Below, piece by piece: positions 18,735 through 31,300 of a DNA stretch of 64,000 nt. The stretch's first letter is position 1. Every line of letters starts with the position of its first letter. Made by a program: the position numbers and the translations under genes. The notes under the pieces were generated by a model. That model ran no database searches. It was given only the letters and a program-made list of their open reading frames with translations, and was not told the DNA's origin. This stretch comes from Sarcocystis neurona (lineage: Eukaryota; Apicomplexa; Conoidasida; Eucoccidiorida; Sarcocystidae), in NCBI GenBank assembly GCA_000727475.1, contig KL647289.1, positions 2,126,798 to 2,190,797 on the forward strand, read 5' to 3'.

Positions 18735-21700
18735 GTACGTACTCCACACGCGCGACTTTCCCGGTGTATGCACACCGCAGTGCCCGCTGCAAAACAGCTC
18801 CTGTTGAAAACCCATGCACTTGTTCTCTCTCCAGAATGGTCCTCCTCCCTTCCACCTGTCGTCTCCGAGTTGTATTCACCGAAGTGCGTCCTGCGTCTGT
18901 CTGCTCGTGGCCCTGCTGCACACACACATATCGCGAAAGCTTCAGTGTACGTACGCCCCAGTAGCGGCCTTTCGGAGGAAGTAGGAGAAACTGCCACCGA
19001 GCATTTTTTTCAGAAGTGGCTCCTAAATTGCTCTCGAGCCGTTCCTCTCCTAATCCCTCCGCAGTGTGTGTCCGTGTCCCACTGGCCCGCTCCTGCCCGT
19101 GCACACCTTTCCGATTGCCCTTTTTCCCCCTCGCTTCACATACGCACACTCCTGCTGGGTCAGCTGTACGTACACTGGAGCGGCGTCCCTCATTCGGCCG
19201 GTCAAGGCTTTTTGTTACTCCTCCTCTTTGCGCGTGCGGGTTACCCGATTTTTTTCTCGCCCGTGTTGAAGCCTCCTACGTACCAACACACACAGTGTTT
19301 CTTCCCCGCGCAGGCCTACACGGGAATTCTCCACTGCATGCAGTAGAGATCCCGTTAAGAGGCAACCAGCAGATTCGAAATCCATTTCGTTCTCCGTAGC
19401 ACAAGCTGTCCTCCTAGCTCCTTCCTGCCATCCAGCCCTCTTCTCCGTAGACACGTGCGTAGCTCACTACCTGCAACTGACTTCTGCTGTGGCGAGCACT
19501 CCTCCACTGCAGGAATGTCTTTGTGGGTCTATATAAGAGTTCCACGCGCGCGTGAATCCTCGCGCACAATTCTTCACGCCGTCGCCCTTTGTGAACTAAC
19601 TTCCGTACATCGACTGTACAGAGGACGAATACCCGCTGTAGGCACACAACTCTGTTGGTGTGTGGTGTACATAGACTTCTAGCAGTGACTTTGGTGTATA
19701 TCTTCTCTTCACCTTACTGCACACAGAAACAGCGAATACTTCTGTCAAGCACTCGTGCTGCTCTTCAGTCCTCCACACTTTCTCACCAAGTAGTCCCTTC
19801 ATTCGTAGCTCCTCAGGCACCCACAATCACCCACACATGTACAAAAATCCATACGTGCATACCTACGTACACACATACATACGTAACACACACATGTATA
19901 TATGTGTGTATATACGTAAGTGTACCGGGGGTATGTTACACATTTATATATATATAAGCGTACTTAGGATATGTTACATATATATGTATATCTATATACA
20001 TACATAAGTGGTCGTTGTTACACACATATATGTACATACATAAGTGTACTTAGGATGTGTTACTGTGGTCGTATCTGCGCGTGTCGGTCTATACACATGT
20101 ATACGTGTGTAAGGTGGTGTATGTATACTTCTTTGTGTACATGTTCACATACCTGTGTATACATAATTTTGTACACATGAGTGAACGTGAGATATATTGC
20201 TATGACAGGATCTTTACACCTCTGTCTACATATATATATACATGTATATATGTCCAGGCGTGCCCGCATATTTCTTTGTGTACAAGTGTACGCGCCCCAG
20301 CACATGTATATCTGTCCACTTGAGTGTACGTGGCATATAGTATTGTGCCCCTCTCTTTACATATCTGTATACACGCATAAGCGTGTGTGCGTACGTCTTT
20401 GTGTCCAAATGTACGTGCACCTGCAGGTATACATGCGTATATGTGTCTGTGTGTCCACTGCTCTCCACTTCTCCTTTCCCTTCACAAATGCGCACGTCCA
20501 CATGGGTAAATGTTGAAGAGTAGTCTTTGTCAACAATTGCTTGTTTAGAGCTGCAAGAACATGTCTGTCTTCGGCTTCTTTTCTTTTACTTCTGCGAGGT
20601 GTGTCGTGCCACTTCCGTAGCGTAGGAGAGCAGAAGACGGCGACACGTGAGCTGCTGCTTGCATTTGCTGTTTCTCTTTTCTTCCTCGCTCCTCACACGA
20701 CACGTCAGTTTCGTATTTTACGTCTCTCTTCCTTCTAGGAGGTGCTTGACTTCGCCTTTTCCCGCCTGCTGTGCTCGACGGCTTCAGGTGTGTGTTTGTC
20801 CGTCGTCTTCTCTGCGACGCAGTGCTGGTGTACGTGTCCCATTAGTAGCTACGAGAGACGAACAATGAGACGGGGGGACGACGGGTTGTGGAATGCGCGG
20901 TTCTCTAGAGAAAAGGGAAAAAAGCTTGATGCGATTTGTTAGAGCTGTGTAGGAAGTAGAAACGACAAGAAAAGAAGGGAAAACAGCCACTTCAGTAGCA
21001 GCAGCTCGTCTGTTCTCCTCCAGACTCTCGTTCCAGCGTTGCCCGCCTCCCGCGCTGTCTATGGGCGTTCACCTGTATTGGAGACGGTAGATTAGATATG
21101 TATATGTGTGTTTTTCTCGCAGCGTCTACTTGCCATGTAGGTCTGCTTCTTTTTAACAGCTCATCTACTGAGAAGTTGTAGGTGCTGTTTCCTGGGCATG
21201 GTTCTCCTGTCCGTGGTCCTGCTTAACTTTGTTGTTCTCCGCAGAAAAGTCCCCCTCCTCCCATCTTTTTCTTCCCGCCCGTTCTTCTTACCTTCCTGCC
21301 TCTCGTCTTCCGGCTTCTCCTCAAAGGCCCTCCCCTTACGCTGGTTTATATATGGGTCCATTCGAGAAGGTGTCTATGTGCAATATTTCTGTGTTCACCC
21401 ACATATGCGTCTGGTTACGAGGATGTGGAGAAATTTATACCACTCAAGCTCTGCGCAAATACGTGCGTCTAAATCTCCTAGTGTATGTATACATATTCGG
21501 CGGCATATACATTGATACATACACGTCTCTCTGTATGCTTCTGTACGTATAGATACATACAAACCTATACTGAAGAGAGGCAGTACAGTCGCCTGGCACA
21601 CTAGCCTACGGCGGCGACCGGTATCTTCGCCGGAGAGAGACTCGAAGGGGCGGCGGGAAGGGAACGCTAAGTAGTAGTCACAGCATGTCACACGCATACA

Positions 21701-24700
21701 CCTACATTTACAGATGTATGCACATGCAAATGTCGCTCTATTTTGGCTGCTAGGGTTGCTGCTGTTGCCTGTGACATTGCTGTGTCTGCTACTTGGGGTG
21801 TTTTCCCCTCGCTTCACCTTCGCCCTGCTGCGACTGTCCTGCTGCTCGAGTGGGTGCCTGCGCTGTCGTTGCGCTGCTGCTTCCTGCCTGCTCCTGCCGC
21901 GCCCCCGGCCACGCACGTGAGTTGCTGGGGTGCAGCTGGTTCTTGTGCTCAGGCTTTTTCCCTTCTTTTCGTGTTGCAACTGCGGCGACCCCTGCTGGTG
22001 CTGTTGCTGCTCACACTTCGCTCTTTCTTCTTGCTGCTACTGCAGCGACGGTGCTGCTGCTGCTGTCGCCCAGGAGAGTGAGGTGAAGAAGTCCACATCG
22101 CTGCTGACGTTTTACTGCAGCTTGTCAGCCAGTGCTTCTCCTGCTAAGCCTGTGCCGCGCATCTGTGCTGTATGTATATTTGTACTTAAATGTCGATAGG
22201 AAGAGAACTGCAGCTCCTTTTGTTCTCAAGTGGCCCAACTGTGCTGCCGCTGCTGCTGCAGCACGCCTGACGCTGTCGCTGCTGCCGTCGTTCACAGCTG
22301 CTGGTGTCACATCTACCCGTGAGCTTAAGACAGTTGATTTTGCTTTGTCAAGTAGGCAGTGAACGAAGAGAAGTGTTCGTTGTCTACTGGCACGTCGGCG
22401 GGGCTGCGCCAGGGCTGCTGCTGGTGCTGCTGCGCTGTAGGTCGCCTAGCGGCTGCCGCTGCTGCGACTGCTGCTGCTGGTGCGACTGCACGTGTGTGTC
22501 CTCTTGGGCTGCTGCCGCTCTTCGTGTGTCCCCTACTGTTAGTATTGCCGTGCTGGTGGAGCTGTCCTGCTATTACTCTTGCTGCTGTTTTTGCTGCTGG
22601 CGTTGCAGACCGATATTACCCCGAGAGACAACGATGGACGTTCGGTGACGCAAAGGGCAAGCCGCTGATGGGAGACGCGTCCCTTGCCGAGTGTGGGGTG
22701 CATGACGGCTCCGTGCTTGTTTTCAAAGATCTTGGTGAGTCGCTACTAAAGGTTTCTCTCTGCAAGACTGCTTCTTTTTCTCGCGCCGCGGGGTGTCCTA
22801 CTGCTCCACCTACTGCAACGGCTGCTGCTTCCACGCTCCAACTACTGCTCTCTTCCTCCTTTATCTCCTCCTCCTCCTTCTCGTGTGCGGCCGCTCTGTC
22901 TGCTGCTGTCAGACTTGTGTGCGGGACTCGTTGCCGGCAAATCTTGCGTTGTGTGGTGCAACGGCCACAGGACGCCTGCTGCTGCTGCAGCTTGGTGCGC
23001 CGACGTTGCAGCTGCTGTGATACTGCCTTGTGCGGGTACTCTTGTGACTTGCAGACTTGCTGCTCTGCTCGTGTATTTGCTGCTACCCTGCTGCTCCTGC
23101 TGCTGTTGCAACCTCAACGTCGCAGCGACGGCTCCTCGGTGCTGTTGGTGGTGTGGATCTGCTGCCCAGGGGGGCAGACCGCGCACTGCTGCTGCAGCAG
23201 ACCGTCAAGCGTCCTCGGGTGTCTGCTTGCCTCTCTTTTTTAGACGAACCATCTGCTGTCACTGCTGCTGTCTCGCCCCGTCTCCAGTCTTGTGAACACT
23301 GACTAGTGCCTGCCGATTCGTCTGTGTACGGAGGGAGACAGGAGGACAAGGACACATCCGAAGATACATCTGTTAAGAGAGACACATGCGACGACCCGAA
23401 GCTCCTTCTGAGCAACTAGTTAATCAGCTGTAGACACACCTCATATTATCTGTATACACTTCTGTTTATATATGTGCGTGTATATGTATGCAGAGCCACG
23501 TCGTCGTCTGTGTCGTGTGTATTGGCAGGATCCACTTCAGTATCTACGTCTGCATCCAGAGGTTCTTAATTTTATATATATACATATATATGTATGTGTA
23601 TACATATAGAGAGAGGTCCAAGAAACAGACCTGTGACTGCGTGCGCAAGTCGAAGTAGCTACGAACACGTATGTTGAAAGAGTTCTAGGTGAACAACGCA
23701 TGCGAGGTATGCCTGTGAGCGATCGAAGGCGTACTTCCCTGGGCAATTTTAGGCAGAGAGACTCACGTAGATTTAAGCGACTTTGTCAACGTATGCAGTA
23801 ATACGACCACAGATGTCCTGCCTCTATAAATATGTTCCGAGGCGCGAGCAACACATGTGTGTACATCCTCCTATACGTACGTGTGCATGTGTAAGCGTAC
23901 ATCGAGGAGGCGCTACATGTAGGCACAGCACTTTTTTGTTGCATATATTACGTGTGTATGTACATATATGCATATCTGTGGAAGATCATGTGTAGGCGTA
24001 GAATACATGTCTTTAGATCCTCCTGTGTCTTTATATATGTGTGTGGAGAGGTCCACATGCGTACACCAGTGTTCGCTGCAGGTAATACGTGAAGTGGGTC
24101 AGTCCTCGTGTGTGTATTTATATATATGGGAACCTGTACTCGTGCACAACGTAGTACGTGTGTACGACTGGGGTAGCACGTTTGCGTATATGTATGTGTA
24201 TAGATGGCGAGAGAAACAGAGATGTATATGTAGAAATATATATATTTGGAGCGTTGTACGGATGCAGTCGTGTAACAGTGTAGAATTAGGTGCACTGGCG
24301 TAATGTATGCATACGTAGATATATATATGTGTATGCGTACGTATGTATTTGCTGGTGGGTGCGTACAGAAGGCTGTGGTGTGGACTCGTCAGCTTCGGTT
24401 GGGTGACGTTAGACCGCTCTGCTGCTGCCCTCGCGTTGCCTCTCCTCGTTTCCTGTCTGTGGGTATTTCCGTTCTGTGTCTTGTTCTGTTGTCTGCCTTT
24501 TGCTGTTTTTTCTTTTCTCCGGAGTCCACACCCCTCTTCCTTTCTTCGGGTGTTGCCATGTGTTGTCCTGGGGTGTACGTACTCTCCCCATTTTGACAGG
24601 CGTGCAGATATCTTGGCGACTGGTGTTCGTGTTGGAGTACCTTGGGCCGCTTCTCATTTTCCCGATCTTCTACTTCTTCCCGTCCACCATCTACGCCGTT

Positions 24701-27700
24701 CGACATCCACCAGAGAAATGCCTGGCACAAAAGTAAGGGGCCCGGGGAATTGCTCTACCGACGTTGCTTCTGCTGTACTGCTGCGTCCGCCCTCTCCCCG
24801 CTCGGTGCTCTGCTGGCAGGTCCTTCTGCTGCTGACGTTCTTGTCGCGCGAGCGCTTCTTTTCCTGTCTTTGCCACTTCTAGTACGTGCCCACCTGTCGA
24901 AGAGTGCCTCGCATTACGTCATCTTCCTCTTCTTTGCACGGTGCTACCGATGCGTCGCCGCGACTGCCCTGCTTTCCAGCAGCTCCTGCTGTTGCCTCTG
25001 AACGGCTGTCGGATATGTTGCCGCTGCTGCTGGGATGGCGCGTGCTTGCGCCGGTGTTGTGAGCCTGTAGTGTTTGCCCTCGCCGTTTTACTTTTTTCGT
25101 CCACTCGCTCGTCCTTTGCCTTTTTCGCGTCTTCTTCGCAGAGCTCTGTCTGCTGCGTCCTCTCGTTGGCTTGGTGTCTTTCGTCTCTGCCGATGGTCCT
25201 CTCTCTGTGCGGCTGGCGTCGTCTGCAGCTCTCTTCTCCGTCGTGTTGAGTTGCCGTTCCACCTCTTCGTTTTCTTTACCTCCTTGTCTTTGTCTCCATG
25301 TTTGTGACGTTCCCGTTTTCTTCTACCGTCTGTTTGTGTGTGAGTGTGCTTCTTTTTGTCTGTCCACGCGTCTTCACTGTGAACCCCCCGCCGGGGTCTG
25401 TCGTCTGCTGCATGCACGCCGACAACATCCCTGCTGACTTTGTTCGCCTTTTTTCTGTTTGCTTCCTCGAAGAGTGTGCTTCTGGCTGGCGATGCTGCAC
25501 TACACCAAGAGGGAGCTTGAGTCACTCTTTGTCCATCGGTTCAGCAGCAGCACCATGCCCATCACCAGCGTCCCGAGGAACTGCGGCCATTACTGGGGCC
25601 TCTTCGGGATTCTTGTCGGTTACTTTCTCTTCCATCCCCGTTACAAGCCGCTGTGGCCGGATACTCAATCGCACTTCCCCATTTTCTTCCTCGCCATTGC
25701 TATGCTGGTAATAGTGAGACCCAAGCACCTCTGTGGACCCGGAGATGTGTCTCCATATACATATGTGGGTGGGTGGGTGTTTGCAAATATATGTATATAT
25801 ATATATGGACATGTATGTATATACATATAAATGTGTATCCCTATACCTCTTTACTCTCTCGTGTGCGAACCATCCCTTGGATGTTGCAGTATCCACGTGT
25901 CGCCTATATATGTGGTGAAGCGATGTGGAAGGGGTCGCAACAAAAGAGAAAATGAGCAGCTAGCGATCACCTAAGCCGCGTACTTGTCCAGCCGAAGTTT
26001 CAAATACCCACTTCTGATGCGCCCTTTTTGGCACATGTGCAGATGTGTGCATTTGTATGTGTGTATGTGTATATATATATACATTCTATCGTGTATAGAT
26101 ACATATGTATATATATACCTACGCAACCGCATTACGTGTGTGGTTTCCGTCCTGCTGCACATCTCAGCTTTTTAACTGCATAGAGGCGTGTGGAGCGAGA
26201 GTAGGAGGCGCTTGTGCAGAGGGACCGGTACAGATGTACGGGCATCTCTCGGCGCGTTTATGAGTGAGTATGTACAAACACGTATACGTAGGTACGGCGT
26301 CCAGTCGGGATACGTATTTTTAGGGGAGGATGCGGCTGCTGCGCTCACCCGAAGAAACTTTCTCTGTATATGTAGGAGGGACACGGGGGGGCGTTACGTG
26401 CGACGTACTGTCTCTCCTGTGTCGCCGACCACCACTTCCACGTGCCGAAGGACCGATGCGGTGTGCACGGCTGCGTCACGTGGCGTGTATGTACACCGTG
26501 GTTTAAACCTCACAGAGTCGTTCTTCCCGTGCAGCTCTGCCCAGCTGGCAGACGCGCCCTGTCGTACAACCCGCCAGCGCTGTTTTTCTTGTGCAGGTCT
26601 CTCTGAGTGGGGTGAATCTACGTGGTCATCCAGACCGTTCAGGTTGTTTTTCTTTAGCAGGGCCTCAAACGTACGCTGTGCTTGAGTGGGCTGTATGTAC
26701 ACACCGTGTTACAAACCCTGAGAGTGGCATCCCTGTGGTGAGCCTCACCTATACGTACCTCAGTGTGGTGTATGTACACCGTGACACAAACCCTTAAAGT
26801 GGTTTCCCTGTGATGTGACCCTCAAGCACATGTGCAGGTCTGCCGACGCGTCTCCTTGTGATCATTGCGGCACTGTCACGTGCGTGCGCTTTTTCCGGCG
26901 AGCGCGGCGTCTTCCGGTCCTTCGTCAACGTATCTGTTTATGTAACAGCAGTGACTGTTTGTGTGTAGGATGGACAACTCGAGAGGACTCTGCGTGAACG
27001 TATGTCTCGATCCTCGCTGCATAGAAAGGCATGCGCCGTCTTTTTGCTTCTGCGTAGATGTTTTGAGAGAGAGAGAGAGACAGTTGAGTGCTCGGAGCGT
27101 GAGCACCGGCACGCACATGTGGAGTGTGTGAAGCTGGTTGAGTGAACCGTCTCCGGTCGGGCTTTCTTGAATGGGAAGTTGCAAATATGTCTGGACGACG
27201 GTGGGCGCGCTACGTGTCTGTGTCCGCCTCTTCGCTCGGGGATGTGTATCTATGTGTGGATGTGTGACAGTGGTGGAGTGACGCCACACGAGTTTGGTCT
27301 CCTTATTGAAGAGGACGGTGGTCATACGAATATTTCCACTCGAGCAGCTTTCGCAGACGTATGGGGAGGGGTACGGACGCCAATACATACACGCAGGTCG
27401 GTGAAGATTTCCGCCTATTTGTACGTCTAGCCCTGCTGCGCGGGCCACTGCAGGAGTTGTCGCAGCACTGACGTTGTGGCTTGTGTGCGCGTCTCTTTCT
27501 GTGCGTGGCTGTCTTCGCTAACGTGTGTCTGTCTACGCAGGAACAGAGGAGCAGTTCTACATACGCAGCAAAACGTCCCTGCGTGTGGCTGCGTGTGATT
27601 CCACTGCGTGCCAATAGATCTTCACACAAATACACACGAATACGTGTGTGTCGTGAGGAATAGACAGTGTCCACATGCATCTGTGTGTGTGTTTGTGTGA

Positions 27701-29197
27701 ACCAGCTGTAGTTGCAGAAGAAGTGTGCTGCTGAAGAGTATCTGTATGCGTTGCCCGTGGCTGTGTTGCAGCTGTTCGAACTCTTGAACTTCAAGACCCA
27801 CCTGATTTTGCGGGGACTGCGGCCGCGGGGAACGCGACAGCGCGGCATTCCTCGTGGGTGGGGCTTCGACTACGTCAGCTGTGCCAACTATTTCTACGAG
27901 ACGCTCTGCTGGGTCTGTTTCTCTCTACTCTCCTGGACGCTTACCTGTACGTGAAGGAGTGTTTTTTCCTTTTCGAGAAAAGGGCGTTGCGTGGACGTCG
28001 TAGAGACCCCGTTCTCTGCAGCTACCCGCCCTGATGCACCAAACGGCTCAATCTCTTTTTCTCGTCTGTGTGGCTGCTGAGCCCCTCACGTACAAGACTG
28101 CTTCTTCGATGTCGTCTGCAGTACTGTTGCTGTCTGCAGCTCGAACTCGCGTGTGGAGAGCGCCTCGGGTTCTGCGTCTACGTCATGTAGATTTTCCATC
28201 TGTCGTGCAATCCGAGGAAGTGTAGACCTTTTTTCTTGGTAGTAGCAGCGATATCAAGAGACGGCCGCCCCTTTTATTGCGCGCCCCGAGCTGCCTTCGC
28301 TGGCTCGTGTCATACGTCTCTTCAGGCGCTGGCGGGTGTTCCGTCGTTGCTGGTGCTGCTGCTGGCACATACACGTAGGGAACACTAATCTCTGTTTGGT
28401 GCGTTAGCACAAGCGTAGCTGTACGTCTGTATTAATAGCAGGTTTCTGAATGTAGCACTCATAAATGCATATGCGTGTGGCCATTGGTGCGTGGTGTCTT
28501 TACTTCACTGGGCTGCCCCCGAGCTGCCCTGGCCAAGCAGGCGTGGCAGCTACGACCGCTACCCGTAGAAAAGCCAGAAGTTACGTAGACCGTCTCATAG
28601 AAGAAGATCAAGAGTCAACTTCTTCAGAAGAAAAAAAAAACACGAGTTCATACATACATACGTGTACACGTCCATGGACCTGCAGCTGCTGCGGGCGCAC
28701 TAGAGGTGGCGAGAGCCGAAGGCCATGCGGTTGTTTCTGACGGTGGAGACGGCAGGCCGGTGTGCGCAGCAGTGGGGGCGGCAGAAATGCCCGGCGGGCT
28801 TCTGCTGCTGCATACAACGAGGAGAAGCTTCTGCCGTACGCATAGAAGAGCCGTCCCCTGCTGCTGGTGACGGTGACGCTGATGTCGCACAAAGTGTGGA
28901 GGATAATAACGCCTGCCAGAGACCTGCGTTTGCTGCGAATCGAAGGGCACGGGGCAGGACCTGCTGCTCGTGTCGCTGCGCGGATGAGGGCGAGAGATAT
29001 TCCGCTGCACGTGTTAAATTGCAGGAGGACATAACGGCGTCTGCTGCTGCAGTGTGAAGGGCACTTTTCGTGCTGCTGCTGTTTTTGTTTTTGTGCGTTT
29101 CAGCGTGGGTATTCACCATCGCGGGCTTCGTCACAATGGCCAAGTGGGCGCTGAAGAAGCAGCGCAACTACGAAGCGCAGTTCCCGGACTACCCCCG
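18632..29197 (+). CDS. TECR: Very-long-chain trans-2-enoyl-CoA reductase (TECR/TSC13), last exon not resolved
   Basis: Catalyses the fourth step of the ER fatty-acid elongation cycle, NADPH-dependent reduction of trans-2-enoyl-CoA. Six phase-consistent exons: 18632-18734, 22609-22734, 24600-24732, 25473-25707, 27772-27946, 29104-29197, about 288 residues. Residues 1-76 form the ubiquitin-like N-terminal domain (MKVTLKKRNGKF; YYPERQRWTFGDAKGKPL; VLVFKDLG). Membrane segments follow. ELESLFVHRFSSSTMP, NCGHYWGLFG and LRGLRPRGTR match family blocks. NYFYE (about residues 239-243) corresponds to the region of the catalytic tyrosine in the human and yeast enzymes. WALKKQRNYEAQFPDYPR is the usual C-terminal block. 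The family ends 10-20 residues later, so a short terminal exon is missing. Start context is CCAAGATGAAAG. Confidence 0.93.
19850..20510. repeat. TA/GTGTACG microsatellite
   Basis: Long stretch of ACACATATATGTATATAC and GTGTACGTAT motifs in TECR intron 1, with no coding signal. Confidence 0.8.
22609..22734 (+). CDS. TECR: TECR exon 2
   Basis: A CTG-rich tract ends with acceptor GCGTTGCAG at 22608. AC completes Tyr, then RYYPERQRWTFGDAKGKPL. It ends GSVLVFKDLG, with donor GTGAGT at 22735. The preceding intron is 3.9 kb. Confidence 0.92.
23440..24360. repeat. TA/ATGTAT microsatellite cluster in TECR intron 2
   Basis: Several blocks (near 23465, 23570, 23945, 24120, 24185 and 24310) of ATATAT, GTATGTAT and ACGTAT separated by unique sequence. 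Confidence 0.75.
24600..24732 (+). CDS. TECR: TECR exon 3
   Basis: Acceptor TTTTGACAG ends at 24599. Encodes VQISWRLVFVLEYLGPLLIF and a hydrophobic PIFYFFPSTIYAV, the first membrane region. Donor GTAAGG at 24733, phase 2. Confidence 0.92.
25473..25707 (+). CDS. TECR: TECR exon 4
   Basis: Acceptor TCCTCGAAG ends at 25472. Encodes MLHYTKRELESLFVHRFSSS, NCGHYWGLFGILVGYFLF and FPIFFLAIAML. Donor GTAATA at 25708, phase 0. Confidence 0.93.
25750..26130. repeat. TA microsatellites in TECR intron 4
   Basis: Two blocks (25755-25840 and 26040-26125) of ATATAT/GTATGT, shortly after the donor at 25708. Confidence 0.75.
26480..26830. repeat. Degenerate repeat in TECR intron 4, 76-bp spacing
   Basis: TGTATGTACACACCGTG near 26692 recurs as TGTATGTACACCGTG about 76 bases on, each followed by ACAAACCCT. 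A weaker related copy lies near 26483. Confidence 0.5.
27772..27946 (+). CDS. TECR: TECR exon 5
   Basis: Acceptor GTGTTGCAG ends at 27771, phase 0. Encodes LFELLNFKTHLILRGLRPRG, then GWGFDYVSCANYFYETLCW with the putative catalytic tyrosine. Donor GTACGT at 27947, phase 1. Confidence 0.92.
29104..29197 (+). CDS. TECR: TECR exon 6
   Basis: Acceptor GCGTTTCAG ends at 29103. CG completes Ser, then WVFTIAGFVTMAKWALKKQ and RNYEAQFPDYPR. Donor GTACGT at 29198, phase 2. The final exon should add only about 10-20 residues. Confidence 0.92.
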
Positions 29198-31300
29198 GTA
29201 CGTCCGGTTTCTGGTGTCTTCCGCCGTCGTTGTCACTGTGTCACGCCCTCCCTGCGGTTCACGTAGAAATATCGTGTTGCAGGTACATGTAGATATAGTA
29301 TCCATGTGCTTCACCGTGTGTCGCAGAAAGAACTCTGTGTGTGGCGCCGAGACTGTCCATAATTAGTATATTCCCAGGAATTCGTTACTTGTTGGTTCAC
29401 AATTATTGTATGTGTATATATATATATGTGTAAATGTGGGTAGCCGGTTGACTCTACACGGTGCCGGGCACCACGTGCTCCTATAACGGCTGTCGCGCGT
29501 GCGTTGAGGCAGGAGGGGATGCAGAAGAAACGAGAGGAGAGCTGCTGCTTCATGCCGTCTGTGCTCCAAGTGATGTAGGACTGGTCTTTAGCGTAGACGC
29601 ACCAAGAAAATACCACTGCAGACACAGTTGTGCCGCCGCGAGAGGCGAAAAGCAGCCTTGAAAGTGTTTGAGCAATGCACACTGCGATGCCCAGGGTGGC
29701 AGTCGTCTCAGTGTGTCTCCAGGCAGAAGTGAATAAGCGATGGTATCAGTATGTAAACAAATATGCAGATGTATACAGCCACAGCGGTGTAAGAGTTTTT
29801 ACGACGCATAAAACCTGCTGAAAATCATGCATATCTTGTGTGTGGAGATATACATATATATATATATATATGTGTACACATGTATAGATATATGTGTGTA
29901 TATGTATATATGTAAGTGTAGATTTGAGTAGGCATGGATATGCAACGGATCTGTGAACACGTATACATTGCCTTCGAGCGGGTAGCCCTCAGTCGCAACG
30001 GCGTTCTCCCAAGAAGACTGTGTACGTGTCAATCACATATATGGGGAGATAGATTCCTGCGCGCTTGTAGACGTACGGGTGTACAAGGCAGTGCATGTCG
30101 TGCGAAATGGGGGCGTTATCAGGAAGAGGAGACTCTGTGCCACTGCCGGTACTGCAGACGTGTGTAACGTCGGCGTCGCATCCTGCGACAGGACGTTTCT
30201 TCTTGTAGGCTGCATTTGTGCAATAGAGACAGTATCCGGGCAGCGCAGCTGCAGAGCGTGGAGAAAATTTCGTAAGGCTCGGAGCAGCTGAAAGCGGGTA
30301 CCTTTTTGCATACGAAGTCGCAACAGCAGCAGTAGGAACAGCTTTTTTATTGTTCGCAAACCAGCGAGCGAAAGATTTCCCCAACGTTGTTGTCTGAGAC
30401 ACACGGGACGGCGCACAAACTACTATATAGAGACGGTGCCGCTTCTGCGCACGCTGGGTGGTTCTCCTGGTCTGCAGAGATAGAAGGGCTATCCTGCCTT
30501 TTCTACTGTGAGAACGCTCACGCATCCCGGAGAATCCTCGTCGCGTCTGCTGCGGGGGTGCTGCTGCACAAGACTAGAGGTTGTGTGTATGCTGCCCTCC
30601 CCCGAAAACGAGAACGCAGTACCGCCGCCGGCAGGACAGCTCTTGCGGAGCTCACAAAAAAGCAGCACCTGCTGCTGCTATTTGCCGAGCGAGGGTGTGG
30701 TATTTGGCGTGTTCACACTAAAAAAAAGCACTTGCTTTGCCCAGCTCCTCCACCGCCACTGCGACAAGCTCAGGACCTGCTGATGCCTTTTCACCAGAAC
30801 CCGTCGCGTCCCATTCAGCACTGAACTGTTGACTTTGAAAGATCGGACTTTGTTGCTACTGAAGCAGTGATTTGTGGTGGTCGGTGCTGCTGCCGACGGC
30901 TGCAGAATCGTGCCGCCGTGTCTTTGTACGTCAGAGCTGCCCGTTCCCCTTGTACGCGCGTGCTGCTGACTCCCAGCGGACAGCCGCTGCAAGCTGCTTC
31001 AGCCTTGGTGAGACACGCAAGCGTGCAACACATGCACCATTCCACTTTGAAAATCAGTGTAGACGTTTGCGTACGAAGCTCCAAAGGATTTGGAAGGGAC
31101 GGTTCATGAAGCCGTCGCCAGGAAACAGAACCGGCACAGCAGCTGCATTGCTTCCCGTCCCAGTAGCACCTTCAGCAGACGGTGCAACCGGAACAGCGGC
31201 TGCACTTGACGCAGCTGCAAAAGCGTAAGAAAGGTGCGACAGCGCTTCTGGCGTTAATAACAGCACACGCAGCAGCAGCGGGGGCGGTATTTAATGAGCG
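29198..31300. other. Region expected to hold the TECR terminal exon and 3' UTR
   Basis: No terminal exon could be chosen. Acceptor-like sites with short in-phase frames exist near 29326 (gives RKNSVCGAETVHN then stop) and 30797 (gives RTRRVPFST), but neither clearly matches the family C-terminus. A TA microsatellite is at 29850-29930, and CTG-rich sequence at 30545-30680 and 30880-30990. Confidence 0.4.

Noticed and set aside
22359..23243. Long plus frame around TECR exon 2
   Set aside because: Only 22609-22734 is supported by homology. The rest is CTG-rich intron kept open by composition.
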